64,000 nucleotides of DNA, from NCBI RefSeq assembly GCF_009497775.1, contig NZ_CP031012.1, positions 2,604,001 through 2,668,000 of the forward strand, given 5' to 3'. The DNA is from Alcaligenes faecalis. GTDB lineage: Bacteria > Pseudomonadota > Gammaproteobacteria > Burkholderiales > Burkholderiaceae_B. Below, piece by piece: positions 1 to 8,583 of this stretch (its first letter is position 1; each line of letters starts with the position of its first letter). The position numbers and the translations under genes were made by a program. The notes under the pieces are model-generated. The model was not told the DNA's origin and searched no databases. It was given only the letters and a program-made list of their open reading frames with translations.

Positions 1-1080
1 GGTTTCCTGATCGAAGTCGATGACCACCCGGTCGGTCACCGGGAAGCTTTGACAACTGAGCACGAAACCGCGGGCTACTTCGTAATCTTCCAGTGCAAAG
101 TTGGCGTCCATGTCCACTTCGCCCTCTACCACTTTGCAACGGCAGGTGGAACAAACCCCACCTTTACAGGAGTAAGGCAATTCCAGCCCTTGCTCCAGCG
201 CCGCATCCAAAATACTGCTGTTGCTCTTGCTGATGGTCAGGTTGCGGGTGATACCGTCCTGAATCACGGTCAGCTCGCACTCTTCCTTGCCCGGAGCCTT
301 GCGCGACTCTTCGCCCGTGCGCAAGGCACGTGGGCCTTTGGGGGCACCGAACAGCTCGAACTTGATCTGGGATTTTGCCAGGCCGTTTTCCTGCAAGGCG
401 GCAACCACCTGCTCGCTCATGTCCTGGGGACCGCAGACAAAGGCCACATCCACACTGGCGGGATCGAACCATTGCTGCATCAGCTGGCGTACTTTTTCAC
501 CGTCCAGACGACCGTTGAACAGGTCAATATCCTGCGTTTCCCGGCTCATGATATACACGATGGAGAAACGTTCCATATAGGTGTTTTTCAGGTCCTCGAT
601 CTCTTCGCGGAACATGATGGCCGAGGAGGCACGGTTACCGAAAAACAGCGTGAAGGTCGACTGGGGCTCGGTATCCAGCGCGGTTTTCACCAGCGACAGA
701 ATCGGGGTAATGCCGCTACCGACCGCAAAGGCGGCGTAACGGTGAGCCTGGCTGGGATCAAAGTCCACAGTGAAGTTGCCATCCGGTGGCATCACTTCCA
801 GGGAAGCACCGGCTTCCAGGTGACTATTAGCCCAGGTAGAGAAGGCACCATCATTGACGCGCTTGATCGCCACGCGCAGCAAACGGTCGTGCGGAGCCGC
901 ACAGATCGAATAGGAGCGGCGCAGTTCCTGGCCGTCCAGATGGGTGCGTAAGGTCAGGTATTGACCGGGGCGGAACTGAAACACATCCTGCAAATCGTCG
1001 GGCACGGTAAAGGCCACCACCACGGCGTCGCGGGTGCTGCGGGAGACCGAGGCCACAGGAAGAGAATAAAACTGACTCAT
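1..1080 (-). CDS. paaE: 1,2-phenylacetyl-CoA epoxidase reductase subunit PaaE (3' end cut by window)
   Basis: Electron-transfer subunit that passes electrons from NADPH through FAD and a plant-type 2Fe-2S cluster to the di-iron PaaA oxygenase. The N-terminal FNR-like part carries the flavin motif RSYS at residues 55-58. The C-terminal ferredoxin shows C305-x4-C310-x2-C313 plus C343, the cluster ligands. The ATG at 1078-1080 starts MSQFYSLP and follows the paaD stop by 4 nt, so the two are co-transcribed. All 360 codons to the window edge are open; the family is about 360 residues long, so only a few codons and the stop are missing. Confidence 0.95.
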   Translation of the reverse strand, partial: MSQFYSLPVASVSRSTRDAVVVAFTVPDDLQDVFQFRPGQYLTLRTHLDGQELRRSYSICAAPHDRLLRVAIKRVNDGAFSTWANSHLEAGASLEVMPPDGNFTVDFDPSQAHRYAAFAVGSGITPILSLVKTALDTEPQSTFTLFFGNRASSAIMFREEIEDLKNTYMERFSIVYIMSRETQDIDLFNGRLDGEKVRQLMQQWFDPASVDVAFVCGPQDMSEQVVAALQENGLAKSQIKFELFGAPKGPRALRTGEESRKAPGKEECELTVIQDGITRNLTISKSNSSILDAALEQGLELPYSCKGGVCSTCRCKVVEGEVDMDANFALEDYEVARGFVLSCQSFPVTDRVVIDFDQET

Positions 1081-1084
1081 AGGA

Positions 1085-1585
1085 CTAATGCGCCTTAAAG
1101 TAATCGAATGGTTCACCGCAGCTGATGCAGCGATACAGCGCCTTACAGGGTGTAGAGCCAAACTGGCTGATCACCCGTGTATGCGTGGAGCCGCATTGAG
1201 GACAGGCCACCACGGGCGCCTCGGGCTGACGCAGCAAACCAGAAATATCAACCGCACTTTGGGCCGGAGGAGCGATACCGTAGTCGCGCAAGGCCAACTT
1301 GCCCTGCTCGCTCATCCAATCGGTCGTCCAGGCCGGTGACAACTTCGTATCCACCCGAACCTGCTCGATACCGGCCTGTTGCAAGGCCTGTTCAATCGAG
1401 TGGCTCATCTCGTACATCGCCGGACAACCGGAGTAGGTCGGTGTGATGGTGACCACACACACGCCCTGCTCCCAACTCACGTCACGCACAATGCCCAGGT
1501 CCAGCAAGGAGATCACGGGGATCTCCGGGTCTGGAACCGTGGCCAGCACTTGCATGACCTGCTCGGTGCTCCAGGTCTGTGTCAT
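1085..1585 (-). CDS. paaD: 1,2-phenylacetyl-CoA epoxidase subunit PaaD
   Basis: Small MIP18/DUF59-type protein needed for phenylacetyl-CoA epoxidation, thought to help Fe-S or di-iron maturation of the complex rather than catalysis. The N-terminal half has the DUF59 pattern VPDPEIPVISLLDLGIV and the motif YSGCPA. The C-terminus is a zinc-ribbon-like tail with CPQC and CISC pairs. I chose the ATG at 1583-1585 (MTQTWS). A TTG four codons upstream (1597) would overlap paaC by 7 nt. It sits between paaC and paaE in a tight operon. Confidence 0.93.
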   Translation of the reverse strand: MTQTWSTEQVMQVLATVPDPEIPVISLLDLGIVRDVSWEQGVCVVTITPTYSGCPAMYEMSHSIEQALQQAGIEQVRVDTKLSPAWTTDWMSEQGKLALRDYGIAPPAQSAVDISGLLRQPEAPVVACPQCGSTHTRVISQFGSTPCKALYRCISCGEPFDYFKAH

Positions 1586-1590
1586 GGCAA

Positions 1591-2355
1591 TCACCAAGTG
1601 GCGTCAGGATACATACGTGGCAGATGCTGCATTTCTGCCAACAGAAACCCTAACGCTTCTGTGTGACGGCCTTGCGGGCCACCACGGTAGGCCTTGTGCT
1701 GAGCATCCTGTTCGGCCGGGCAACGCAGGGTCGCGCGCTCCAGCGCATTCTGGATGTACTCCAGGCAAGGTTGCCACAGGCTGGCCATCAAGGGCACGGC
1801 CTGACGCTGAGCCAGTTCCTCGGTGACCTCGTCATCCAGGAACAGTTCACCCAGGTAGAACCAGGCGTCATCAATCGCTTTTTGCATGCGCTGATGGCTC
1901 TCGGGCGTACCGTCACCCAGGCGCACGATCAGATCGGTCGAGCGACGCAGGTGATACAGCACTTCTTTGTGTGCCTTCTGGGCAATGGCACGAATCTGCT
2001 CGTCGCTGGACTCGACCAATTGCTCTAGCAAGAAGCAATGCCAGGCATCAAACAGGAACTGGCGTGCCAGAGTGTCGCCGTAATGGCCATTCACACGCTC
2101 AACCAACAGGTAGTTGGCGTACTCGTGGACATCACGGTGATAAGCCAGACGATCTTCGTCACGGCCCTGACCTTCGGTCTCGCCTGCCAGTGTCAGCCAC
2201 ATACGGGCCTGACCCAACAGGTCCAGTGCGGTATTGGCACAGGCCAGCTCTTCTTCCAGAGCCGGGCCGTGACCAGTCCACTCACCCAGACGCTGTGCCA
2301 GCACCAGGTTGGAATCGCCCATGCGCAGGGCGTAGGAAAACAAGGCTTTGTCCAT
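1591..2355 (-). CDS. paaC: 1,2-phenylacetyl-CoA epoxidase structural subunit PaaC
   Basis: Catalytically inactive ferritin-like partner of PaaA; the A and C subunits form the core of the ring-epoxidising multicomponent monooxygenase. The 254-residue length and the all-helical sequence fit the family, with DAWHCFLLEQL and KEVLYHLRRSTDL near the middle. It starts with ATG at 2355, 8 nt after the paaB stop, and ends 5 nt before the paaD ATG, in the usual A-B-C-D-E order. Confidence 0.95.
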   Translation of the reverse strand: MDKALFSYALRMGDSNLVLAQRLGEWTGHGPALEEELACANTALDLLGQARMWLTLAGETEGQGRDEDRLAYHRDVHEYANYLLVERVNGHYGDTLARQFLFDAWHCFLLEQLVESSDEQIRAIAQKAHKEVLYHLRRSTDLIVRLGDGTPESHQRMQKAIDDAWFYLGELFLDDEVTEELAQRQAVPLMASLWQPCLEYIQNALERATLRCPAEQDAQHKAYRGGPQGRHTEALGFLLAEMQHLPRMYPDATW

Positions 2356-2363
2356 ACCAGTTC

Positions 2364-2648
2364 CTACATATTGATGCCGTCAGGCATTGGGAAAAACGTA
2401 GGATGGCGGTAGACCTTGGTGTTGGAAGGCTCGAACAGCGGGCCTTTGTCACCAGGACTGGAGGCAGCGATATCTGCTGCACGCACGACCCAGATGCTCA
2501 CGCCTTCGTTACGGCGGGTGTACACATCACGGGCATTGTTGATGGCCATTTCGGCGTCCGGAGCGTGCAAGCTGCCTACGTGTTTGTGGGCCAGACCGTG
2601 CTGGCTGCGAATGAAAATTTCCCACAGGGGCCAATCGTTCTTGCTCAT
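2364..2648 (-). CDS. paaB: 1,2-phenylacetyl-CoA epoxidase subunit PaaB
   Basis: Small subunit thought to bridge the PaaAC core and the PaaE reductase. The 94-residue form starting MSKNDWPLWEIF matches the usual family length of about 95. The longer reading to 2684 adds 12 unlikely residues, so the ATG at 2646-2648 was chosen. Family hallmarks include FIRSQHGLAHKHVGSLHA and a C-terminal proline-rich tail ending in PDGINM. There is a 94-nt gap to paaA with no visible terminator, consistent with one operon. Confidence 0.94.
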   Translation of the reverse strand: MSKNDWPLWEIFIRSQHGLAHKHVGSLHAPDAEMAINNARDVYTRRNEGVSIWVVRAADIAASSPGDKGPLFEPSNTKVYRHPTFFPMPDGINM

Positions 2649-2742
2649 AACTGAAAATTCCTTGCTGTGCAGCGGCGCTGTCAAAGCACCTGCTGCGAAT
2701 CGGATCGAATCAGAAACCGTGCTGGTTTCCTAGCCTTATTGA

Positions 2743-3735
2743 TCAGGCCACCTTGCGGACGGCTTCCTGCTTTTGGGCATGTGCATCCAGTGCATCACGG
2801 AACCAGGCGCCGTTCTCGTGGGCCTGGACTCGGGCTTCGAGTCGCTCACGATTACAGGGACCATTGCCCTTGATCACTGCCCAGAATTCTTCCCAGTCGA
2901 TCTCGCCAAAGTCGTAGTGACCACGCTCTTCGTTCCAGCGCAGATCAGGATCAGGAATGGTCAGACCCAGGTACTCGGCCTGAGGCACAGTCTGGTCCAC
3001 CATCTTCTGACGCAGTTCGTCGTTGGAGAACAGCTTGATCTTCCACTGCATGGATTGGGCGCTGTTGGTGGAGTCCGCATCCGAAGGACCGAACATCATC
3101 AAGGCAGGCCACCACCAGCGGTTGATGGAATCCTGAACCATGGCCTTTTGCTCGGGCGTGCCATTCAGGCACATCTGAAGCAGCAGGTCGTAACCCTGGC
3201 GCTGGTGGAAGGATTCTTCCTTGCACACACGCACCATGGCACGGGCGTAAGGACCGTAGGAGCAACGGCACAGCGGAATCTGGTTAATGATGGCCGAGCC
3301 GTCAACCAGCCAGCCGATCATGCCGATGTCGGCCCAGTTCAGTGTGGGGTAATTAAAAATACTGGAGTACTTGGCTTTGCCCGACAGCAGGTCGTCGACC
3401 AGCTTGTCACGGCCTACGCCCAGGGTTTCGGCAGCGCTGTACAGGTACAGACCGTGACCGGCCTCGTCCTGCACCTTGGCCATCAAGATGGCTTTGCGCT
3501 TGAGCGAAGGGGCGCGGGTAATCCAGTTGCCTTCAGGCAGCATCCCGACAACCTCGGAGTGCGCGTGCTGAGAAATCTGGCGCACCAAGGTTTTGCGATA
3601 GGCTTCGGGCATCCAGTCCCTGGCTTCGATGCGGACACCCTCATCGATGCGCTCTTGAAACCGACGCTCTTCGTCGGACATCTGCTCGATATCCTGGACC
3701 TGCTTGACGCCTGTCTCTACAAGTTGTGCATACAT
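2743..3735 (-). CDS. paaA: 1,2-phenylacetyl-CoA epoxidase catalytic subunit PaaA
   Basis: Di-iron ferritin-fold oxygenase that turns phenylacetyl-CoA into its 1,2-epoxide, the committed step of aerobic phenylacetate breakdown. Metal-ligand type motifs are visible: [12 protein letters not shown] in one helix pair and [13 protein letters not shown] in the other. The start is the ATG at 3733-3735 (MYAQLVETG), which has GGGGA about 5 nt upstream. Another ATG two codons earlier abuts that purine tract, and the longer reading to 3801 adds unrelated residues. It is the first gene of the paaABCDE operon. Confidence 0.95.
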   Translation of the reverse strand: MYAQLVETGVKQVQDIEQMSDEERRFQERIDEGVRIEARDWMPEAYRKTLVRQISQHAHSEVVGMLPEGNWITRAPSLKRKAILMAKVQDEAGHGLYLYSAAETLGVGRDKLVDDLLSGKAKYSSIFNYPTLNWADIGMIGWLVDGSAIINQIPLCRCSYGPYARAMVRVCKEESFHQRQGYDLLLQMCLNGTPEQKAMVQDSINRWWWPALMMFGPSDADSTNSAQSMQWKIKLFSNDELRQKMVDQTVPQAEYLGLTIPDPDLRWNEERGHYDFGEIDWEEFWAVIKGNGPCNRERLEARVQAHENGAWFRDALDAHAQKQEAVRKVA

Positions 3736-3804
3736 GACCATCCCCGGTAAGAGTGCTGAAAGCGCCCAAACAAATTTTGTTTCGACGCAAACCATATACA
3801 CTTC

Positions 3805-3833
3805 ATTATTTAATACGAAAAATGTGATGTCAA
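3805..3833 (-). promoter_or_regulatory. sigma-70 promoter of the paaABCDE operon
   Basis: Reading the minus strand, TTGACA (3828-3833, 6/6 to consensus) is followed after exactly 17 nt by AATAAT (3805-3810, 5/6). It lies about 70 nt upstream of the paaA ATG. Arms TACGA (3814-3818) and TCGTA (3834-3838) flank the -35/spacer region, so a dimeric repressor of the PaaR or PaaX kind could bind here; that is inference. No paa regulator gene lies in the window. Confidence 0.7.
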
Positions 3834-3892
3834 TCGTAAATCCGTATCATATGACCCCAGAACAGATACTTTAAGGGTAAATACTTAGACGT

Positions 3893-3931
3893 AAAAAAAC
3901 CGAGGAGCGACAAATCGCTATCCTCGGTTTT
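3893..3931 (-). terminator. Rho-independent terminator downstream of orn
   Basis: On the minus strand a CCGAGGA-type stem with a CGA/TCG inner stem is followed by seven T residues. It lies about 95 nt after the orn stop and before the paa promoter, so it separates the two transcription units. Confidence 0.8.
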
Positions 3932-4023
3932 GATCCTGCCAATGCGCCCCCACGTAAAGCATGCAGCCCGATCACGGAGCTTGCCGGGGCCAGCGCAACA
4001 CCCGCTTGGCCTGCCCTTCCCGT

Positions 4024-4569
4024 TTACAGACGGATAAAGTGCTCGCGGTAGTGCTTCAGCTCGTCAATGGACTCGTAAATATCGGCCAGGGCCTCGTGGC
4101 GGCTTTGCTTGACGAAACTTTTAACCACTTCAGGCTTCCAACGCAAAGCCAGCTCCTTGAGCGTGCTGACATCCAGATTGCGGTAGTGGAAGAAAGCTTC
4201 CAGGCGGGGCATGTAGCGGTACATGAAACGGCGGTCCTGGCTGATGGTGTTGCCACACAGGGGCGACTTGCCAGCCGGTACGTGCTCTTTCAGGAACTCC
4301 AGCAACTGGTCCTCGGCCTGCGCTTCAGTCAAGGTGGAAGCTTTGACCTTGTCGATCAGGCCGCTGCGGCCATGCGTCCCCTTGTTCCAGGCGTCCATGC
4401 CATCCAGCAGTTTATTGCTTTGATGAACCACCAAAACCGGGCCTTCAGCCACCAGGGTCAAGTCTGCTTCTGTTACCACGACCGCAACTTCGATGATGCG
4501 CTCTTTGTCCGGATCCAGTCCTGTCATCTCCATATCGAGCCAGACCAGACGCTGTGTATGAACCGCCAT
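4024..4569 (-). CDS. orn: oligoribonuclease Orn
   Basis: DEDDh-type 3'-5' exoribonuclease that degrades very short oligoribonucleotides, including pGpG from cyclic-di-GMP turnover. Exo I motif DMEMTGLD lies near the N-terminus, and the C-terminal catalytic histidine block reads SRHEALADI. The chosen ATG at 4567-4569 ([12 protein letters not shown]) gives 181 residues, the normal family size; the extension to 4593 adds eight residues without support. It is divergent from the M48 protease gene, with start codons 43 nt apart. Confidence 0.96.
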   Translation of the reverse strand: MAVHTQRLVWLDMEMTGLDPDKERIIEVAVVVTEADLTLVAEGPVLVVHQSNKLLDGMDAWNKGTHGRSGLIDKVKASTLTEAQAEDQLLEFLKEHVPAGKSPLCGNTISQDRRFMYRYMPRLEAFFHYRNLDVSTLKELALRWKPEVVKSFVKQSRHEALADIYESIDELKHYREHFIRL

Positions 4570-4612
4570 ATAATCATTCCTCAAAACGCCCATTTTACAT
4601 ATAGCCGCCTAC

Positions 4613-5860
4613 ATGCTGACTTTGTTGTTCATTATCTTTCTGCTTGCAGACGTTTTGCTGCGCTTTTATTTAGGCTTGCGGCAGATCCGGCACGTTTACC
4701 GCCATCAGAACGAGGTGCCTGCCGAGTTTTCCGAACGCATTGGCCTGCATAGCCATCAACGTGCTGCACGCTACACCATCGCACGCACCCGGCTGGGTTT
4801 GAGCGAGCGTCTGGTGGAAGCTCTGGTGCTGCTGGGCTTTACGCTGCTGGGCGGTCTGCAATGGCTGGATGTCACGTTGGGCAACTGGATCAGCCATGAA
4901 CTGCTGCGTCAGCTGACCCTGATTGGCGCGGTCCTGGCGATTATGGGGGTCGTCGGCCTGCCTTTTGCCTGGTATCGCAAATTTGTACTGGAAGCGCGCT
5001 TTGGCTTTAACCGCATGAAGCCTGCGCTGTTCTTTGCCGACACCGCCAAAACTCTGGTCATCGTCCTGATTCTGGGCACCCCCTTGTGTGCTGCCCTGCT
5101 CAGCCTGATGGATTGGGCCGGCCCCTCCTGGCCCTGGTACGGCTGGGGCCTGTGGCTGGTTTTCAATCTGCTGGTGCTGTGGCTGTACCCACGCGTTATC
5201 GCCCCCATTTTCAATACTTTCAAACCGCTGGAAGATGCCAGCCTGCGCGAGCGCATCAATGCCCTGGCACAGCGTTGCGGCTTTCAGACCAATGGCTTGT
5301 ATGTGATGGATGGCTCGCGCCGCTCCGCCCATGGCAATGCGTACTTCACCGGCCTGGGTCGCCAAAAACGCATCGTGTTTTTTGATACCTTGCTGAACAA
5401 GCTGCAGCCCGAGGAAGTGGAAGCCGTGCTGGCGCATGAGCTGGGCCACTTCAAGCATCGCCATATACAGCGCCGTCTGTTGATCAGCGTGGTCACGTCC
5501 CTGATCTTTTTCCTGCTGGCAGGCTGGGCCTGGGGCAAGGTAGGCTTTTATACCGGACTGGGTGTGATTCCCCAGTTAGGTCGCCCCAACGACGCCCTGG
5601 CCCTGATCCTGTTCTTTATGGTGGTGCCCACCTTCACCTTCTGGATGGGCCCCTTGAGCGCCCTGCTCTCGCGCCGCGACGAATATCAGGCCGACAGCTT
5701 TGCTGCCCAGCACAGCCAGGCCCAGGACTTGATCAGCGCCTTGCTCAAGCTCTATAACGACAATGCCGCAACCCTGACACCCGACCCTATGCATTCTGCC
5801 TTTTACGATAGCCACCCCAACGCGATTGATCGCATTCGACACCTGAAAAGCCTGGCATGA
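4613..5860 (+). CDS. M48 family (Ste24/CAAX-type) membrane zinc metalloprotease
   Basis: Integral membrane zinc endopeptidase related to eukaryotic Ste24 and distantly to HtpX. Several hydrophobic segments lie in the first 180 residues, followed by the zinc motif HELGH at residues 275-279 and two more membrane spans. The late block RRDEYQADSFA carries the glutamate that would be the third zinc ligand. Bacterial substrates of this class are not well defined; membrane protein quality control is inferred. It overlaps rsgA by 4 nt (ATGA), so the two are translationally coupled. Confidence 0.9.
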   Translation: MLTLLFIIFLLADVLLRFYLGLRQIRHVYRHQNEVPAEFSERIGLHSHQRAARYTIARTRLGLSERLVEALVLLGFTLLGGLQWLDVTLGNWISHELLRQLTLIGAVLAIMGVVGLPFAWYRKFVLEARFGFNRMKPALFFADTAKTLVIVLILGTPLCAALLSLMDWAGPSWPWYGWGLWLVFNLLVLWLYPRVIAPIFNTFKPLEDASLRERINALAQRCGFQTNGLYVMDGSRRSAHGNAYFTGLGRQKRIVFFDTLLNKLQPEEVEAVLAHELGHFKHRHIQRRLLISVVTSLIFFLLAGWAWGKVGFYTGLGVIPQLGRPNDALALILFFMVVPTFTFWMGPLSALLSRRDEYQADSFAAQHSQAQDLISALLKLYNDNAATLTPDPMHSAFYDSHPNAIDRIRHLKSLA

Positions 5861-6756
5861 CATCTAAATACATTAGCGGTCTGGTGACCGCCGCCCACGG
5901 TCGCCACTACTTTGTCGAGCTGCCGAATGGCGAAACGATCAAGTGCTTTCCACGTGGAAAAAAAGCCGGGATTGCCGTTGGCGATCAAGTCGATGTGCTG
6001 ATGCAGGCTAAAGGGGAAGGCTCTATTGAGGCGGTGCAGGAACGGCGCAATCTGCTGTATCGCTCTGACGATTTCCGCACCAAGCAGTTTGCCGCCAATA
6101 TTGATCAGCTTCTGATTGTGGTGGCACCGGAACCCGTGTATTCCGAAGACCTGCTGGGACGCGCCCTGGTCGCAGCCTGGAGTGTGGATATTGAGCCTGT
6201 GATTATTCTGAACAAGGCCGATCTGGGCACTCACCTGGAACGTGCGCGCGCCAAGCTGGCCCCTATCGCGGCTCTGGGTGTGCCTATTCTGGAAATGGTG
6301 GCGCTGGAGCCAGAACAAACACGGGAAGCCCTGGCTCCCTGGCTGGCGAATAAACGCACCTTGCTGCTAGGGCAAAGCGGCATGGGCAAATCCACCCTGC
6401 TCAATGCTCTGGTCCCGGATGCAGGCGCACTGACCCAGGAATACTCGCAAGCCTTGGGCGCTGGCCGACACACAACCACCAGCACCCGCCTGTATCACCT
6501 GCCCAATAGTGGCGACCTGATCGACAGCCCCGGCTTCCAGGCCTTTGGCCTGTCGCACATGACACAGGAAGATATTGCGCACGGCTTCCCCGATTTTCGA
6601 AAGGCCGTGGAATCCTGCCGCTTTTACAACTGCACCCACCGACATGAGCCGGGCTGTGGGGTGCTGGCGGCCATCGAAGCAGGCAGCATTCACCCTGAGC
6701 GTCACGCGCTGTACCAGCGCTTGCTGGCCGAGCACGAAAACAAACCACGTTATTAA
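5857..6756 (+). CDS. rsgA: ribosome small subunit-dependent GTPase RsgA
   Basis: GTPase that checks late maturation of the 30S subunit. It has an N-terminal OB fold, then a circularly permuted GTPase with motifs in the order G4 (NKAD), G1 (GQSGMGKST), G3 (DSPG). A C-terminal zinc knuckle reads CRFYNCTHRHEPGC. The length of 299 residues is typical. It is co-transcribed with the upstream M48 protease and ends in a clear terminator 8 nt past its stop. Confidence 0.97.
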   Translation: MTSKYISGLVTAAHGRHYFVELPNGETIKCFPRGKKAGIAVGDQVDVLMQAKGEGSIEAVQERRNLLYRSDDFRTKQFAANIDQLLIVVAPEPVYSEDLLGRALVAAWSVDIEPVIILNKADLGTHLERARAKLAPIAALGVPILEMVALEPEQTREALAPWLANKRTLLLGQSGMGKSTLLNALVPDAGALTQEYSQALGAGRHTTTSTRLYHLPNSGDLIDSPGFQAFGLSHMTQEDIAHGFPDFRKAVESCRFYNCTHRHEPGCGVLAAIEAGSIHPERHALYQRLLAEHENKPRY

Positions 6757-6764
6757 GGGAATCA

Positions 6765-6789
6765 GGGGCGAGGCAAGACGCCCCTTTTT
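6765..6789 (+). terminator. Rho-independent terminator after rsgA
   Basis: A GGGGCG/CGCCCC stem with an 8-nt loop is followed by five T residues, immediately downstream of the rsgA stop. Confidence 0.85.
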
Positions 6790-6835
6790 CATGAAGGCGG
6801 GATACGCTGCCAGAGCGCCCGCCTGTCAGACCTGA

Positions 6836-7585
6836 TTACAGGCCTTTGGCACGCGTATCCCCACCGGCAGACAACTGCACCCAGGCAGCCGACAAGTGGT
6901 GGTAAAGATTACGGATCAAAACCGCTGTGGCACCCCAGATAAAGTACGGGCCCCAAGGGATAGAAAAGTAGTAACGCCCTGCCCCGTCCGGCAAATCGGC
7001 GTGATGCAGCTGATGGCACTGCGGGTCCAGCAGGACCGACAAGGGCACTTCAAAGACCTCGGCCACTTCAGAGCTATCGGGCAGCACCTGAAAACCCTCT
7101 TGCAGCTCGCCAATAATGGGGCGCATCGCAAACTGGGTGCTGGTGACAAAAATAGGATGCTGGCCCAGATAGCGCACAAAGCGCGGCTCGATGCCGATCT
7201 CTTCCTGGGTTTCACGCAAGGCGGCCTCTACCGGCCCCAGATCCGAGGCTTCAATACGTCCACCGGGAAAACTGATCTGCCCCGCATGGTTGTGCAGGTG
7301 CATGGCCCGACGCGTGAAAATGACGGTAGGCCCCTCGGGGCGCTGCATCACGCCAATACAGACGGCGGAGCGCACATTCATGGAACCGGGCAAGAACTCT
7401 GGATAAAAGGAGCTGCGAAATAAAGGCTCGACCTGCCACTGTATGGGCTGGGCGAAGGCACTACGCAGAAAATCCAGTTGCTGGGCCTGGGCAGGCAATT
7501 CAGGCAAAGGGTCTAATGCAACCAGGGGCTGGCTGCGAGGGTCGAATCCAGGAACGATAACGGGCCTGATACGAGGCTTATCCAT
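6836..7585 (-). CDS. CoA pyrophosphatase-type NUDIX hydrolase
   Basis: Predicted to cleave CoA, acyl-CoA or related nucleotides to 3',5'-ADP and a phosphopantetheine product. The UPF0035 block TRRAMHLHNHAGQISFPGG precedes the NUDIX box, whose core reads REtqEEIGI; both mark the CoA-specific NudL/PCD1 group. The start was set at ATG 7583-7585 (MDKPRIRP). The ATG at 7609 lies right on the rplS terminator tail. Neither has a convincing ribosome binding site. It lies directly downstream of rplS but behind that gene's terminator. Confidence 0.88.
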   Translation of the reverse strand: MDKPRIRPVIVPGFDPRSQPLVALDPLPELPAQAQQLDFLRSAFAQPIQWQVEPLFRSSFYPEFLPGSMNVRSAVCIGVMQRPEGPTVIFTRRAMHLHNHAGQISFPGGRIEASDLGPVEAALRETQEEIGIEPRFVRYLGQHPIFVTSTQFAMRPIIGELQEGFQVLPDSSEVAEVFEVPLSVLLDPQCHQLHHADLPDGAGRYYFSIPWGPYFIWGATAVLIRNLYHHLSAAWVQLSAGGDTRAKGL

Positions 7586-7610
7586 AAGAACTGGTATGTG
7601 ATCCCACATA

Positions 7611-7640
7611 AAAACAAAGGCACCCGCCTGGGTGCCTTTG
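7611..7640 (-). terminator. Rho-independent terminator of rplS
   Basis: On the minus strand AAAGGCACCC and GGGTGCCTTT form a 10-bp stem around a 4-nt loop, followed by GTTTTTA. It starts about 20 nt past the rplS stop. Confidence 0.9.
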
Positions 7641-7660
7641 CATCGTTGTTCGCTTGGGAA

Positions 7661-8035
7661 TTAGTTACCCGAACGACGAACGAGTTTTTCTTTGATGCGA
7701 GCGGCTTTACCCGAGCGATCACGCAGATAGTACAGTTTAGCACGACGTACAGCGCCACGACGCTTGACTTCGATGCTGGCAATCTGAGGGGAATACAGCT
7801 GGAATGTACGCTCAACGGCTTCGCCGGAAGAAATCTTGCGAACGATGAAAGAAGAGTTCAGACCACGATTGCGACGGCCGATAACCACGCCTTCGTAAGC
7901 CTGGACACGCTTACGCGTACCTTCAACCACGTTTACGTTCACAACAACAGTGTCACCAGGACCGAACTCGGGAGGCAGCTTGCCACCGGTCAGGCGCTGG
8001 ATTTCTTCTTGCTCAAGAATAGCGATCAAATCCAC
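7661..8035 (-). CDS. rplS: 50S ribosomal protein L19
   Basis: Ribosomal protein at the 30S-50S interface. The sequence from [12 protein letters not shown] to the C-terminal basic [12 protein letters not shown] matches L19 along its full 124 residues. The start is a GTG at 8033-8035: GGAG lies 6 nt upstream, and the longer reading from 8071 adds residues that L19 lacks. Unusually, no trmD, rimM or rpsP lies upstream; the next genes are divergent. The gene appears to be monocistronic, with its own promoter and terminator. Confidence 0.97.
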   Translation of the reverse strand: MDLIAILEQEEIQRLTGGKLPPEFGPGDTVVVNVNVVEGTRKRVQAYEGVVIGRRNRGLNSSFIVRKISSGEAVERTFQLYSPQIASIEVKRRGAVRRAKLYYLRDRSGKAARIKEKLVRRSGN

Positions 8036-8116
8036 GATTAACTCCAAAACCATCGTATCAGCCGCACACATTATAAAAATCGCGCTGACAGAGGATGAAA
8101 AAATGATTAGCCCATG

Positions 8117-8146
8117 ATTCTATCAGCAAAAAGCCTGAATTACCAA
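8117..8146 (-). promoter_or_regulatory. candidate rplS promoter
   Basis: On the minus strand TTGGTA (8141-8146) and TAGAAT (8117-8122) are separated by 18 nt. A start near 8110 would leave a 5' leader of roughly 75 nt before the GTG. A second TATAAT-like element occurs closer to the gene without a good -35. Confidence 0.5.
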
Positions 8147-8194
8147 GCTTTTTGACGGATGACGGCTTCGTTTCCGGACGTTTAACTACGCTAA

Positions 8195-8227
8195 AATACG
8201 ACACTTTGGGCATGATGCCCTCGTATT
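8195..8227 (+). other. bulged hairpin in the rplS / lipoate ligase divergent region
   Basis: AATACGA (8195-8201) pairs with TCGTATT (8221-8227), and inside it GGGCA (8208-8212) pairs with TGCCC (8216-8220), leaving a 6-nt bulge on the 5' side. It lies 80 nt upstream of the lipoate ligase accessory gene and is not followed by a T-run on the plus strand. It could be a leader RNA element or an operator; nothing in the sequence decides this. Confidence 0.35.
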
Positions 8228-8307
8228 AAACGCAGCAAAGGCGGGATTTTACTCGCTTCGCCCTCCCCTTGGCAAAAAGGGGCCGACCTTATCAAAGGAC
8301 ACAGTCT

Positions 8308-8583
8308 ATGCATGCTGAATACAAAGTTCCTGGCGGCAAGCTGGTCGTGATCGATCTGGATGTCAAAGACCATATGATCGAACAAGCACGATTGAGCGGC
8401 GACTTTTTTCTGGAACCCCCCGAAGCACTGGCCCTGATCAATCAGGCCCTGCAGGGCCTGTCCATCAACAGCAGTGCCGAAGAAATTGCGGCTCACGTTA
8501 GCCGCGCCCTGCCCAAAGACATTGAAATGTTCGGTCTGGACCCGCAAGCCATTGGCGTGGTCGTGCGGAGGGCCCTGGCATGA
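8308..8583 (+). CDS. lipoate-protein ligase accessory subunit (LplB-like, stand-alone C-terminal domain)
   Basis: A 91-residue protein matching the small accessory domain that in most lipoate ligases is fused to the C-terminus of LplA. Key features are the start KVPGGKLVVIDL, the strongly typical SGDFFLEPPEAL, and the C-terminal hydrophobic helix. In archaeal two-gene ligases this subunit is needed to form lipoyl-AMP. The ATG at 8308 was chosen for its AAGGA at 9 nt and because residues upstream are not conserved-looking. It overlaps the catalytic gene by 4 nt (ATGA), which suggests a 1:1 complex. Confidence 0.85.
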   Translation: MHAEYKVPGGKLVVIDLDVKDHMIEQARLSGDFFLEPPEALALINQALQGLSINSSAEEIAAHVSRALPKDIEMFGLDPQAIGVVVRRALA

